The position numbers were made by a program, and so were the translations under genes. DNA of 64,000 nt from Marasmius tenuissimus (taxonomy: Eukaryota > Basidiomycota > Agaricomycetes > Agaricales > Marasmiaceae). This document shows, one piece after another, positions 1 to 10,999 of this stretch (within the stretch, counting starts at the first letter, position 1; the number at the start of each line of letters is the position of its first letter). A model generated the notes under the pieces. It was not told the DNA's origin and ran no database searches. It worked only from the letters and a program-made list of their open reading frames with translations. The stretch covers positions 3,162,001-3,226,000 of the forward strand of contig JAQOTA010000050.1 in NCBI GenBank assembly GCA_029532415.1. The letters are read 5' to 3'.

Positions 1-755
1 CATGATGTGTAGGAGAGAGGAAGAAAGGGAAGCGATTTATGGGATGAGGAAGCACCTTAAAGCCACAGAGAGCTCATGGGACTGTGCGTCATGAGAAACT
101 CAGGCCAAGTCGATAAGTCGATGAGCTTTGATAAGATATGGAAGTCACGCATACTGTGATTGTCAAACCTATATCTTCTCCGCGCCAATCCGCGCCTCTC
201 TGTACAGCGTTTCAGAACGGTGGTCGCTCTCGTCAGCTCTCATCGTCCTGCCTGTTGTATTCCGCGTGGAAGAATCGGATAAAATTTGGATAAGACCCAG
301 TGAGTCGGGTGGACCCTCTGCATAAATTTGATTCCGCGTTACCGACGCCACACTGTGCGGCAAGGCACTTGGCAGCGTGACCTGGCACGGCTTGAGAAAT
401 ATCTCGGCTCCGAAGCAGCCCACATGAGGCTCGTGTGGCAGAGGAATCCGTGAAGAAAGTATCGATGGAATTGAAGAGCTGAAGAGAAAGGAGTTAGAGC
501 AGGAGACGTGCACTCAGCCTGGAAAGCTTTACCGTTTGAGTTTACCTCTCGGAGGGGTCCGGAACGGTCCGGGGATGTCACGGATATTACAGTCACCGCA
601 TTAGCCGTTCCGATTCACCCCGCAAGAAAAATTTCGGTGTCAGGGCCCCGGCTAGCGATAACACTCCTTCTCTGCAACGCCCACTCACCTCCAGGTAATT
701 TTCTATAACGGCTATACCTCAACTCCTTTCACTCACAGCTGTATTCAAGGTCACC
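1..755. other. Non-coding stretch upstream of COX8-like gene
   Basis: I see no convincing gene here. The open frames on both strands are short, low in recognisable motifs and overlap one another. The last 90 bases are pyrimidine-rich and run into the start of the cytochrome oxidase gene, so they probably hold its promoter and leader. Confidence 0.5.
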
Positions 756-1166
756 ATGCTTTCCACCGTTACACGCTCCGTCATCAGGACTCCCTTGACC
801 CGTTCCTTCAGAACCAGGTAAGGTCCAGAACCCTAATTCCTCGTCCAGAACACCATATACTCAATTTGTATTGTTTCTACAGTACTGTATCACGTTCTGC
901 TCACGACGAATATCACGTATGTCAAATGCGGTCCGATTTTATACGCACACAGCTCGAGTTGCTGAACCAATGAATTAGCACCTTCCCTTCCCTTGGCCAC
1001 ACAGTTCTTCTTCCCGCAAGATCTTTGGAGCAAGCGTCGTCACATACCTTGGCATTGGATTCGCTCTGCCCTTTGTAGCAGCCGCGTATCAGCTGTGGGT
1101 TCCGCTCTTTATTTGTCGGGGGCATTCTCTGACTTTCTCTGCAGTAACAAGTCGGCAGCCGCCTAG
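756..1166 (+). CDS. COX8: Cytochrome c oxidase subunit VIIc (COX8 family), mitochondrial
   Basis: Small structural subunit of respiratory complex IV in the inner mitochondrial membrane. Four exons were traced at 756-817, 883-916, 979-1094 and 1145-1166, giving 77 residues; the last exon is only 22 nt. The N-terminus (MLSTVTRSVIRTPLTRSFRT) is rich in Arg, Ser and Thr and lacks acidic residues, as a matrix-targeting presequence should. The mature part has the family's HHLPF box followed by one membrane helix, YLGIGFALPFVAAAYQL, as in yeast Cox8 and animal COX7C, and ends in NKSAAA. Length and layout match the family. Splice sites are standard GT...AG and the frame closes only with this exon set. 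Because no exon exceeds 116 nt, automatic gene finders could miss it. Confidence 0.9.
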
Positions 1167-1304
1167 ACTTTTAGGATTCAACTGATAGATTGTAGATGTC
1201 GCGCGTCATCTTAGAGATACACGTATAAACCCTTTAATGCTCTTACATAGAGAATAGATGTGGTTTTGGATTGTACGAACCCGGCGGCTTGGGCCGCAGC
1301 AGAA

Positions 1305-4300
1305 CTACACCGCAAGGTCGCCGTCCGCAAAGCCTGCAAAGACCTCCTTGAAAGCCTTCCCCGGTGCTTTCGGATCCCTCCATTTCAGCGAAGAACAACA
1401 ATAGCAATTTCGCAAGAGGAATCCCGGATCTCCTTCCAACGCGTCTAATGCAAAAGTCGACGCCAGTCTTGCTGCCATGTTCACGTTAGTTTCTTGCGCA
1501 CTCGCAAGGACGACATCGTGAACAAGTACTATTTCAGGGTGTTGAGTTAATGCATCTCCGAGCGGATAGGTGACTGCTTGCCTAGACAATCGTCTCCATC
1601 TCTCAAGATCTTGAACTCCTGGCATCCTTTACTCTGGATCAATTCGAAAAGAACCTTGGTTGGATGGTGTGAGAGAGTCTCCAGAGAAATGTGCTTGTCA
1701 TAGAAAGGCCTCAACACCCTGTCAAAAAACCTGTCTACGCCCACATGGGAGAAGTCATCGGACAGGTAAAGAGCGCCAAGAACTGACTCCACGATATCTG
1801 CTAGGGGCTGGGGGCACGGTGAGTGAAATCATTTAGGGTACTTCGGTGTTTGAGGGCAAGAAATGAATGAAGTATCTTTATTCACCTTGGGGGGCTCGAG
1901 ATCATGCCAATATTGACCTGGGGACCTGCCTTCCCTGAGCGCGGCGGAGTACTCCTCCGTCTCCTTCTGTTTTAAGGTCGTCACGTATGTTTGAATAGAG
2001 TTGCTGAGGTGGGATGCTTGGAATTGCAAGTGGCGATACAATCCGGACCGTACACTGACAGCTGCAAGAGCAGAGTTGCTGACCATCGCCCCCTAAGTCG
2101 TGTGCCTCAGTTGGTTTTGCAGAACATATATTTCGGGTTCGGTACCTTCAGCATCGTCAACGCGCCGGGGGTCGATCGTTGATTGCGATCAAAAAGGTTT
2201 CGCACCACCACTGAAACGCGGAAGTCTAGTTCACCGTACTGTGGGAGTGAGAAATAGATTGCCTTACTGAATTCCAAGATGGCATCCCCAATAAATTCAA
2301 GTCTATTGTAAGAACCCACTTCCCGGCTGGCTTTTGACGTGTGTGTCTGCGCTCGCGATCAATAGATGTAGAAAATGCATGAGGGACACACGAACCAGAG
2401 CACTTATAAGAAAGTGTGGGCGTTCAAAATGGTGACCGATGATGGCTTCTACTTCGGAGACGTATGGCTCTCTAGCTCCCTTCATGTTACCGTCAAGTGT
2501 TTTCATATCCGCTATGCGCGCGAAGTCCGTCCACTGTTCAACGTCTGGCATTCGCAACTTCAGGGCCTTTGCTGTCCGCAAAGCTGTCTCCAGGCCGCCC
2601 GTGAGGTATCCTGCTCCTATAATAGCCTCGGAAACGTCGGCGATGGCCTGCGTGGTAGTTCAGAACCAAACAAACGTGATAGGGAGACGAGATCACGAAC
2701 CTTGTCACTCAACCAGTGAACTTGATCATGCAACATCTTCCGTTTTTCCTTCTTGGGCGGCCTTTTCGCCGTGACATCAGTTTCGGGTCTATCTCCTCCT
2801 GAAGTTGGTCTTGTGGGCATCGAATCGTGTTGATCAGCGTCCCGCAAGCCTGGGGACTTAGTGCCTAGGGCCTGACCGCGTTCGGCGGTACCGTTTGAGC
2901 CCGATGCTGTATCGAGTTCGAAATTCGATGGAGGCCAATTCTTCACATTGAGCATCCTGGAATGAATGTAGGCGGGAAGCCCTACGGCTAGTGAACATTC
3001 AAACAGAGACTTGTTGCTGATGATATTCTGCCGAACCGAGTGCAGGTGTCCTTCCTCTCGTTCAGGGTTTGTCACGAAAACGTAGAGAGAGGCCATATAC
3101 TTGAGAATCGAATCGCCTGACGAGAACGTTAGTAAGAATAGGAGGATATCGGACCGCGAACGCTCACCCAAGATTTCAAGACGCTCGTAATCATATTCAA
3201 TTTCCACGGCGCGAGTCGTCAAAGCCATATGAAGAAGGCCGTCGGAGATAGCATTGCTCAGAAGTCTAGAGTTGAGCTCTTTGACGAGGAGGAAATCCTC
3301 AATCCTCTGGAGAACACATGGAAGAAGGAGAGCAGTACGCATCGTACTATAAAGTTGATGAGACGAGAGGACTCGTTCAGTAAAAATATAACTTTTTTTA
3401 CCTTGCAGGAATTGTGCACTTGGCGCATAGTTCTGGAATGAAATCTGGTCAAATGAGGATGGGTGGGAAATTGATTGAACAAGAAAACATACATCGCTGC
3501 GGCCAAGGATAACGGAGCTCCGGAGCGACGGGATTCATACGGTCCACAAACGCAGGGAAGGCTTCCGCTTGGACTAAACATTGATTCTCGTCTCTCAGTC
3601 CATTAAACTCCTTGCGAAACGTCTTGCATATCTCGAGAATGGTAGCGTATTGCTTGTTCTGACCACGGCCTAGTATGAGACGACGGTCCTAACCCCTGTG
3701 CATTACCGGTAGAACTCACTGATGCTTCATCCTGTGGACGACTCAAAGGGGTCAAGTCGGATCGAACCTTGACGATTTCGAAACGCCTCGTGAACTCTAC
3801 CCAGCGATCTTGTATCAGGGCATCCACCACATCTGCAGCGACCTCATCAGAAGTACCGAATTTCATTGGGACTGCGTAGTGACTCGCTGCGAAGGAGGCG
3901 ACGCTCCACGGTATGGCGTTGGAAACGTCGGGAAGGTTGTATAGTTCGCTGGGTCGGAACACGATCGCGTCCCAAACCACAGGCGCAAAAAAATACGGTA
4001 TCTTGTCAGCTGAACAGGTATATGGTCTGTTACGGATGAGCCTCCACACCCGAATAGAGTAGGCGAGAAGTGTCTTGACTTGTTGACCATTGAGACAGAG
4101 TGGCTGAGCTCTGACAAGCTGAACGGAGGCCGGCATGCCACTGAAGAAGATGTTAAATGCCGAAAGGTCAGGAGTCGGTTGGCGACAGAGCAGCAGCATG
4201 GGAGCATGACTCGGGAGCGAGTCACTCGCTGCAACGTGTATCAGGATGGGGAACAGTCGCTCCACACGAACGTCCTGGATCGTCCAGAACTTCGGGGACC

Positions 4301-6420
4301 TTTTTGGATATGTTCTTGTGCCAGGGAAGACCTTGCCCAACGGCGGAAGGTCGCTAAGATTGACCTGGGCGTCTTCGAGCCCCCTGGCAGGAGGGAAGAA
4401 ACGATAATCTAGAACTCCGGCGTTGAACAGGGTTTCGCATGCACTGTAGCTAGCTTCGCGTTTGGCAAAGGCCTTTGAGCTACACGGTGAAGACCAAGCA
4501 ATCTCGGGGTGCCCAGACAGGAGCACGCGACATCGGTACGAGGGAGGCCCAGTGCGGTCAGGCAGAGCGACCTCGTCAAATTCAAACAGGGGGACATAAT
4601 TGAGAGTGTCTTCGAAGCACTTGGATGAAAAACGGTAGATAGCAATGGCCGCGGTTCTTTGTGTCAAACGTCCGTTCGTAAGAGGGTCCATTATCGCATC
4701 GTCCTCGTCGTCCTCAGCCTCGCTGTCCGAGTGATACGAATCGATCGGGTCTTCTGTTTCCGGTGGAATGGAACTTCCAGGCGTATGTGACAACACGGTG
4801 GCCCATCTCTGGAGTTGGGAATTGGGGCGCATAACACGAGAAACGATTCTGCGATGTGTGACGTTTCCTTTTTGGACCATATACACCAAGTGGCCCTTCT
4901 CACGTAGGAGAGTGTACGTGTACGCTCGAGTAATCAGGCTGTCAAACAAGTCGTAGCTACGGAAAAATTCGGTCAATGCCGTGCCCGTCACTTCGAGAGG
5001 ACGACTTACTGAATTATCACGTTTACCTGAGGCAGTTCTAAATCTTCGAAGGATCTCGTGGCAAATGCGAGGTTGTAGGTACCGTGTCCCAGTTTCTCAA
5101 TTAACTGATCTGAGGTTAGTACTTTCTGGGGACTGCGAGATACCGGCAGCGAGCGTACCTCGGAGATTGCCACGGGGGACTGACGATGGGTCATAGCGAC
5201 CGGTCGCAGAAAGGTCGAATTGTTTTTTTGATTGAGCGTCTCGATTAGGGCTGCCAGTGCCAGGGCGACAACTCGTCTACGAACTGCTCCGGTAAACATT
5301 AGTTGGATTGCGTAGCGTGTATTTTTGATATTTTACCGAAAACAATCCCGCGAAAGTCCTTCCCGTACGATTCGCAAGTGGCCAGCAACTGAACCAGTTT
5401 GACCGCCTTTGGGGTCAAGTTAAACGTCGCCGTGGTCATGTCAAGATCCGGAGGCTCCGCTGGCCAGCTCTCAACAAGGTCCCAAAGCACCTGCATGTTC
5501 AGAGTTTCCCTCTCAATGCCGGAGGACTTGATTTCCCGACAAGCATACTTCCAGACCCAATTGGCAGCCCACGAACCCACTTCTGCGAGAGCATAATCAG
5601 AGATTGTATATTGACGCTGGATGCTGACTTGGGCGGCCTGGTGAGAGCGAAGGCAAGCTGTTAAAGGTGTATCCCGCCGCGGAGCTGATGCATCATAAGC
5701 AACAATCAATGTTGCTGCAGATGTGAAAGGAAGAGATTTTCGGCGGTCCGAGTCGTCAAGGCCGTAGACCACGGACTGTAACGTCCATTCTAGCTTCAGT
5801 AGATCAAAAGGTGGTCTGAAACTGATATCAACGGAGCAGATCAAGACCATGAAAAGGTGAGGTCTGGTATCACGGAGCAAATATCTGTAGTGGTCCCGCA
5901 ACAACCTAGTAACAGTCCCCGAGATAGTTTGACAGATGAGCGCCAGTCGACGTACTCCTTCGAGGGTGATTGTCTTTGTTTCGAGTGATCTGAACAGTTC
6001 CTTGCAATGCGACCAAAATAAGTGTATGCAACATGACAAGATGGGGTCCCCTTACACGTAGCGAAACGAAGACAATCTTGAGGTGATCTGCCATTTGCTT
6101 GGCCATGGTTTCGTCTAGAGAACCACAGAGGAAGAGTTCCAGATCTGGTGCTTGTGACCGAACCCCAGAATATACACGGGGCAAGTCTGCCTCACTAAGC
6201 CATTGCGACAGACGTCAGGATCCGGTGTAGTAACAAACTAAAACGACTGACTCGGATGCGATTAGTAACGTTCCACGAGTTCCTCCTTGCCGAGCCAGAG
6301 TAGTGTATTGGCACACAGATTCGATGGCATCTGAAAGGATCTCTTAGCGATAGATCAAACACACTTCACTGAACCGAAAACCTTCTAAACTTGGGCGGGA
6401 AATGATGACTATCATAATGT
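1305..6420 (-). CDS. Dicer-like ribonuclease III with decayed helicase region
   Basis: Endonuclease of RNA interference that cuts double-stranded RNA into small RNAs. Order from the N-terminus: divergent helicase-C region (about 6180-4800, with NLTPKAVKLVQLLATC, FRGIVFG, GHGTYNLAFATRSFEDLELP and HYDLFDSLITRAYTYTLL), Dicer dimerisation domain (about 4650-4390), RNase IIIa (about 3340-2590) and RNase IIIb (about 2320-1550). IIIa has DYERLEILGDSILKY, the two halves joined over an intron at 3117-3167, and ADVSEAIIGAGYLTGG. IIIb has YNRLEFIGDAILEF and ADIVESVLGALYLSDDF, followed by the fungal SHHPTKVLFEL segment. The acidic metal ligands of both domains are therefore present. No Walker A (GxGKT) or DExH box was found upstream, and motif VI has lost its arginine pattern. 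The gene has at least ten introns. The 3' end (stop 1305-1307) is clear; the 5' end is not. Confidence 0.92.
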
Positions 6421-6797
6421 CAGAAAGGGTAACGAGCTAAAGAAGGCTTGTGGCACTCGCTATTTTCCTGCTGCGCCCTCTCTATCGCGCCAAGGTAGTC
6501 TCCGGGTTTCGTGGGGGCGTCTGAGGGATTTTCTCCGTGAGCGTTGATCGGCATCGACCGTGACCTTTTCGCGACGTGATCCGATCTCGAATGCTCGCGA
6601 CTGGATTTTCGTTTCATCGAAGGGCTCGATGTGTCCTCTTCAGACCAGCTTGTGGAAGCTTCCCCGGCAGGAGGAACTGTTCCAATACTTTCAACATTGA
6701 AGGCATCGTTTTCAGGTCCACCGTGTGAGTTGTTGTTGGCACCATCAAGCTGGTCGAAGTCATCAGTCTTCCATCTTTTTTTCCAAATGTTCAGCAT
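6420..6797 (-). CDS. Possible N-terminal exon of the Dicer-like gene, or a separate short ORF
   Basis: An open frame from an ATG at 6797 to a stop at 6420 encodes about 125 residues. It is hydrophilic and disordered, rich in Ser, Glu, Asp and Lys, with basic clusters (MKRKSS, VAKRSRSM) that could be a nuclear signal. No known domain is visible. It lies directly upstream of the Dicer-like gene on the same strand. A frame running LVTLSDIMIVIISRPSLEG at about 6438-6380 could link the two, but I could not find a convincing intron that joins all parts. It may instead be untranslated leader. Treat it as provisional. Confidence 0.3.
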   Translation of the reverse strand: MLNIWKKRWKTDDFDQLDGANNNSHGGPENDAFNVESIGTVPPAGEASTSWSEEDTSSPSMKRKSSREHSRSDHVAKRSRSMPINAHGENPSDAPTKPGDYLGAIERAQQENSECHKPSLARYPF

Positions 6798-7002
6798 GTT
6801 TCTGCGTCTGAGAAGTAGTACTCTGGAAGAACGACACAGAAAAGGGAGGCTGGGAACACGAGGTTCCTCGAAGTTCGAGCACAACCCGAGGTCGCGTTTT
6901 CTTTGAAGCGTACCGTGATCGCACCGCCACATTTCCCAGGGTCCTCTCTACCGTCATGGCGGGCCACAAACAGTTTCGGATACTCCTTGCGAACGTACAG
7001 TC

Positions 7003-8555
7003 ATGTCGAAATACAATCACGGTCCAACTGTCGAAGAATTGATTCATAGGCTTGACAACGATCCCCAGCTCTCCGAACCATCCCATAAACGAGAATCCCA
7101 ACCACACGATCCATGTCTTTTGGCTCGCCTACCGTCCACTGGTACGCTTCTGTTCTTGATCCCTTTGCTAAAGCTACAATCGTTACCTGAAGCCTTTATC
7201 CAGCGAGATGTTGAGGAGGCTATCTCCAAAGCCACTTTAAGGCAATTAAGAAGATCACCTACTCCCCCTACACCTCAAGACGACATCGACTCCGAAGAGA
7301 CGGCCAAAGAGGAAGACACAGCAGAGCGCGAGCGACGGCCCAGCAATGCATCAGTGACATCTTCAAGCTCTATACGATCCTTAAAGCAGCTTCTCAAACA
7401 AAAAGACACTGCAAAGACACACGTCTCGTGGAAAGAACCTCAAGTGAGTGTGGTGGCCCATCCATTCTATGTGTCGCTGTAATCTAATCCGTCTCGTGCC
7501 TCTCCAGCCCTTCGAAGTTCTGAGAGCCGTTGAACAGAAGGATATCGTATATCTGATGGAGATTAGGGATCGGGCGTTCCATGTATGCCACCCATTATCA
7601 TGCCGCCACCATGTCTAATCTTTGCCTCAGCTACTATTGCGCAAGTGGGGCGATGTTACACCGTTATTACACGCGATGCGTATAGGAAACTCTCACAAGG
7701 AGGTCGCAATTGTTCTATTGGGCGCTTTCAGCCGTTACATTAACTACCTCGACGAGTCGGATCTACAGAAACCGAAGACAAAGACCTTGCTCAAAGCTCT
7801 CAGTGAGACCAACTTTCCCCTTCAGCAGTTTTCTTGACCAAACCGCTAACCTTACTCAGGAGCGAACCTCAAGCTCGCGATAGACTTTGGACTTTCGAAA
7901 TCCCAAAGCGACCTCACGGCTTCCTTCATGCAGACCCTAATCATGTCGGAGGGTGACAGGTGGGTCAACAGCCGAATATCGGACGTGTCACTCGCCTTGA
8001 AGGCTGGAACGTCTGGAGAACCAGTGCGACTCGCCGAAACAGCGGTGCGGAAGTTTGCCACACGCGAATTGGGCAAAGCTGAATTAATAGCCACCCTGGA
8101 GGACTAGTAAGTGCACTAGCCAGCCTACTGACACCTGCTCATTTCTTTCCAGCGTCGCAAATGCTACAGTTGACCTTCTGATGATGGCAGGGTGGTCAAT
8201 TGCTTCGGAGACAGTTAAGAACGCCGAGCTGTTACCTGTAGGTCATCATTTTACACCTGATATTAACTGTTGATGTTGTGTATTCTTAGCTGGCTTACTT
8301 CGCTCGGGACGACCGTGTGTATAAGGCTTTTGTGGAGAGACTGGACAGACATGAAAACGAGATACGTAACTCATGCTCAAGGCGGCTCCGTTGGCAATTT
8401 CGCGTCCTTCGCGCAGTTCTCGAGAGTCGTACTATCACATACAGGGTTTGTCACCTGTTCATTCCGCAGTCGTTTCTCGGTTCATCACTGACCGCCCATT
8501 ATAGCGACGCGTTGAACTTTTGACCGGGGAATTGGATACTGGTGATGGGGTATGA
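7003..8555 (+). CDS. Conserved hypothetical helical protein
   Basis: I do not recognise this protein. Seven exons were traced: 7003-7443, 7508-7582, 7631-7802, 7860-8106, 8153-8237, 8290-8445 and 8505-8555, giving 408 residues with consistent phases and ordinary GT...AG introns of 48-65 bases. Residues 1-140 are polar with acidic and Ser-rich stretches. The rest is predicted mostly helical (for example LLLRKWGDVTPLLHAMRIGN, AETAVRKFATRELGKAELIA). There is no signal peptide or membrane segment. The regular helical layout is compatible with an armadillo or HEAT-like scaffold, but that is only inference. The C-terminus is ambiguous: GTATGAGT at 8550 could be a donor to the acceptor ending at 8629, replacing the last codon with DIDS. 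It is head-to-head with the Dicer-like gene. Confidence 0.72.
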
Positions 8556-8906
8556 GTGTACGGTATATGTCGACAAGTCGCATATTTCTCTCTGTGTCTT
8601 TCACCTTGGCGTGCTGTACTGATGCACAGGATATTGATTCATGAATACCCTGGTTGTCCGGCGGAAAACTCTGCTTACCATACACTCAATCGCTCGTACA
8701 AGGTGCCCTGCTAGTTCAAGACCACATCCAGCAGTTGGCGTATCATCGAGCACATATTGATCTCATTGCGAGTGTAGTCATGAACTTCCACGCTTGCCCA
8801 TCAAGGTGCCGAACATGTTCCAGATCATAAACTGCTTTTCGGTGTATGATTGAGCAAACATTCCTATCCAGTAGTGTAGCAACGTCGAGCGTCCTTTAGG
8901 TGTGCT
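8556..8906. other. Gap between two convergent genes
   Basis: This is the space between the unknown plus-strand gene and the small membrane-protein gene on the minus strand. It would hold both 3' ends. The only coding possibility is the alternative last exon of the upstream gene at 8630-8644. Confidence 0.5.
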
Positions 8907-9709
8907 CTACCTGAATAGATACCTTTTCAGTCCCTTCCACCATATGAAAAGTCCGCAGAAGATTAAACTCAGTACAGCAAGACCCAAGTCAAGCTGAACG
9001 ATAGTATAGACCCATAGTGTGATGAGAGGCGGGCACTAGATAATTTTCACTGAGTCCTTGCTTGAAAGCTGAGAAACGAGTTACCGACCTGCCGGATGTT
9101 TACTGTCCACGAGCCTCGAGCGAGAAGGTACAGGGTTCGGGGCCCGACCAATACAGAGAGCAGGAGCATAAACAATCTCGTTCTTATATCGTCCTGGTAA
9201 CGTTTCGCTGGATGTCAAACCATTAGCACCAAGAACGAAATCCAAGCAGAGATCCGCACGCACTGTAGAACACAAACAGAGACAGAACTACGAATGAATT
9301 GGCTTAAGCTAGATTGCAAATGGTGATCACATGTCACCTACTCGGTACTCCGGTCGCCATTCTCTCAACAAATTCCATGAGTGGAGGATAGTTACCGTAC
9401 TGGTTGTGTACGAGACTGTTTGGAAGGACTGGTGAGCATGGAGTACGTAGATAAGCGGATAACTGACATGTCTAGAATCAAGAGGAGAGAGGACAGAGGT
9501 ATGATGTACATCATGGCGTCCAGGATCTCATTGGCGAGCGGTGCTTCCTCCTCTAGCAATGTTTTCGGTTTGGATTCTCGAGGAATTTTGTTGAGGATGC
9601 CGGAGTCGTTGATGAGACGCCATTGTTCTTCCTCAGGTATCTCAGTCTGAGACGAGGTGGGTTCAGAGGGCTCTGGTTTCTGGTCGTTTTCCCGTCGTTT
9701 GCGAGCCAT
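8907..9709 (-). CDS. Small multi-pass membrane protein, resembles fungal DUF2456 proteins
   Basis: The start ATG is at 9709-9707 and the stop TAG at 8907-8909. Exon 1 (9709-9468) encodes a hydrophilic head beginning MARKRREN, then ILDAMMYIIPLSSLLLILD, a first membrane helix. An intron at 9416-9467 joins it to ILVHNQYGNYPPLMEFVERM (exon to 9338). Later exons give two or three further hydrophobic helices, including RLFMLLLSVLVGPRTLYLL followed by ARGSWTVNIRQCPPLITLWV and LDLGLAVLSLIFCGLFIWWK. The pattern of helices and the YLLARGSW-type motif match a small uncharacterised fungal membrane family that I recall as DUF2456. The intron near 9160-9130 is unusually short in my reading, so that junction is uncertain. 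Function is unknown. It shares a 153 bp divergent promoter with FAF1. Confidence 0.65.
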
Positions 9710-9862
9710 GATGATATTCGGAGAGAGAGAACGTTACGCCGACGGCTGACGATGAGGGCACGCGACGCGACCAGTGGTCATCCTTGTGACATAATCCAGA
9801 ATTTTTGCTCTTCACCTCCATCTCGTGAACCCTGTTTACCAGTCCCGCCCCCTCATTTCAAG
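9710..9862. promoter_or_regulatory. Shared divergent promoter of the membrane-protein gene and FAF1
   Basis: Only 153 bases separate the two start codons of divergently oriented genes, so both promoters must lie here or overlap the genes. No TATA box stands out; the stretch just before 9863 is pyrimidine-rich. Confidence 0.45.
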
Positions 9863-10955
9863 ATGGCAGATGAGAAAGAACTTCTGAAGCTACTGCAATC
9901 ACACGGAGAACAGTTTATGGCATCGTTTGGCGGACAAGCAACGAAACCCAATACCAAAAATAAGGCCTCCGAGGAGACAGAAACTTCACACTCGTCCGAC
10001 GAAGGATCCGAATGGGGAGGTATCGAGCAAAGCTCAGATGAAGAGGGGGAGGGGGAGGACACTTTAGAAGATGGTTCGTTATCGAATGTCTCCAGCGTAT
10101 GTCACCCTGTCTGATTCCACCTCGCAGTTGGCTCGGACTACAACGATGATGAATTCGTCCAAGGAAGTTCCACTGCCCCAAATGTCGTGTTTTACTCGGA
10201 GACGAAAACAGAGAAGCCCGCAAATCGTACAAATGGCAAACAGTTTATGGTCGGTATGCTAGATCGATCGAATGTAGTGTCGTTTCGCTGAGAACCTTCT
10301 CGCAGTCTTCCCGAATATCGAAACTCAGGGACCAGGGTTCCCAAAAATCTGAAAAACCGTCTACAGCTGAGGACGAGGCTGATGAGCGGTAAGGTAGTCA
10401 ATATCGCTACACTCCTGGATAAATTCTGACGAATTCGATAGCACCAACATGGAAAACGACGCCTTACTGCATCGCCTAGTTCATACAAAACTGCTCTCTG
10501 GGTCACTAAACTCAGAACTTGACCTGTCTCATGCACAACGTCAAAAAGCTCTTTCAGGACGCGTTCTAGAACTGTCCGGTGGTGCCAAACTCGGTCGAGG
10601 CGAGAAATTGGTGAAAAGGGACGAACGCAACAAAGCTTCGAAGAGTGTGCGTGAGGGATTAGTCAGAAAAGAAAAGGAACGTCAGAAAGCTCAACTTGAA
10701 GAGGTGTGTCTTTGAATTATACTCTTATAGTCCGAGTCTCACTCATTTCTGCAGGCCAAGAACCTGGGAACCTACCACCCGAAGCTGAAGAGGTTATTTG
10801 AAGACACACTCACAGAAAACAAGCCCAAAAAACGACAGAGGGGTCTCCAGATGGGCGTAGGGAAGTTCAGTGGCGGCACTTTGAAGCTCAGCCGGGAAGA
10901 AATAAGCCGCGTACAGGGTCAATCAAGTCGTGGTCGAGCTCGCGGACGAAAATAG
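9863..10955 (+). CDS. FAF1: FAF1 / C1orf131-type ribosome biogenesis factor
   Basis: Nucleolar protein needed for maturation of the small ribosomal subunit (yeast Faf1, human C1orf131). Exons begin 9863-10073 and 10128-10249, and at least three more follow to the stop at 10953-10955. The N-terminal half is acidic and Ser-rich (SSDEGSEWGGIEQSSDEEGE), followed by DDEFVQ and a basic C-terminal half. Diagnostic parts are LLHRLVHTKLLSGSL, RVLELSGGAKLGRGEKLVKR, a long charged helix of Lys, Arg and Glu, and the terminal GVGKFSGGTLKLSREEI, the best-conserved segment of the family. The tail GRARGRK is Arg-Gly rich. The start was chosen at the ATG in context AAGATGGC, where homology-like sequence begins. 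It pairs head-to-head with the membrane-protein gene and ends 44 bases from the convergent neighbour. Confidence 0.8.
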
Positions 10956-10999
10956 TACATGACACCCTTCACTGGAGCCCAACTTGTCTATGAACTCAA

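Noticed and set aside
9623..9862. Upstream extension of the FAF1 frame
   Set aside because: It would overlap the divergent membrane-protein gene and begins without ATG; the ATG at 9863 has good context and begins family-like sequence.
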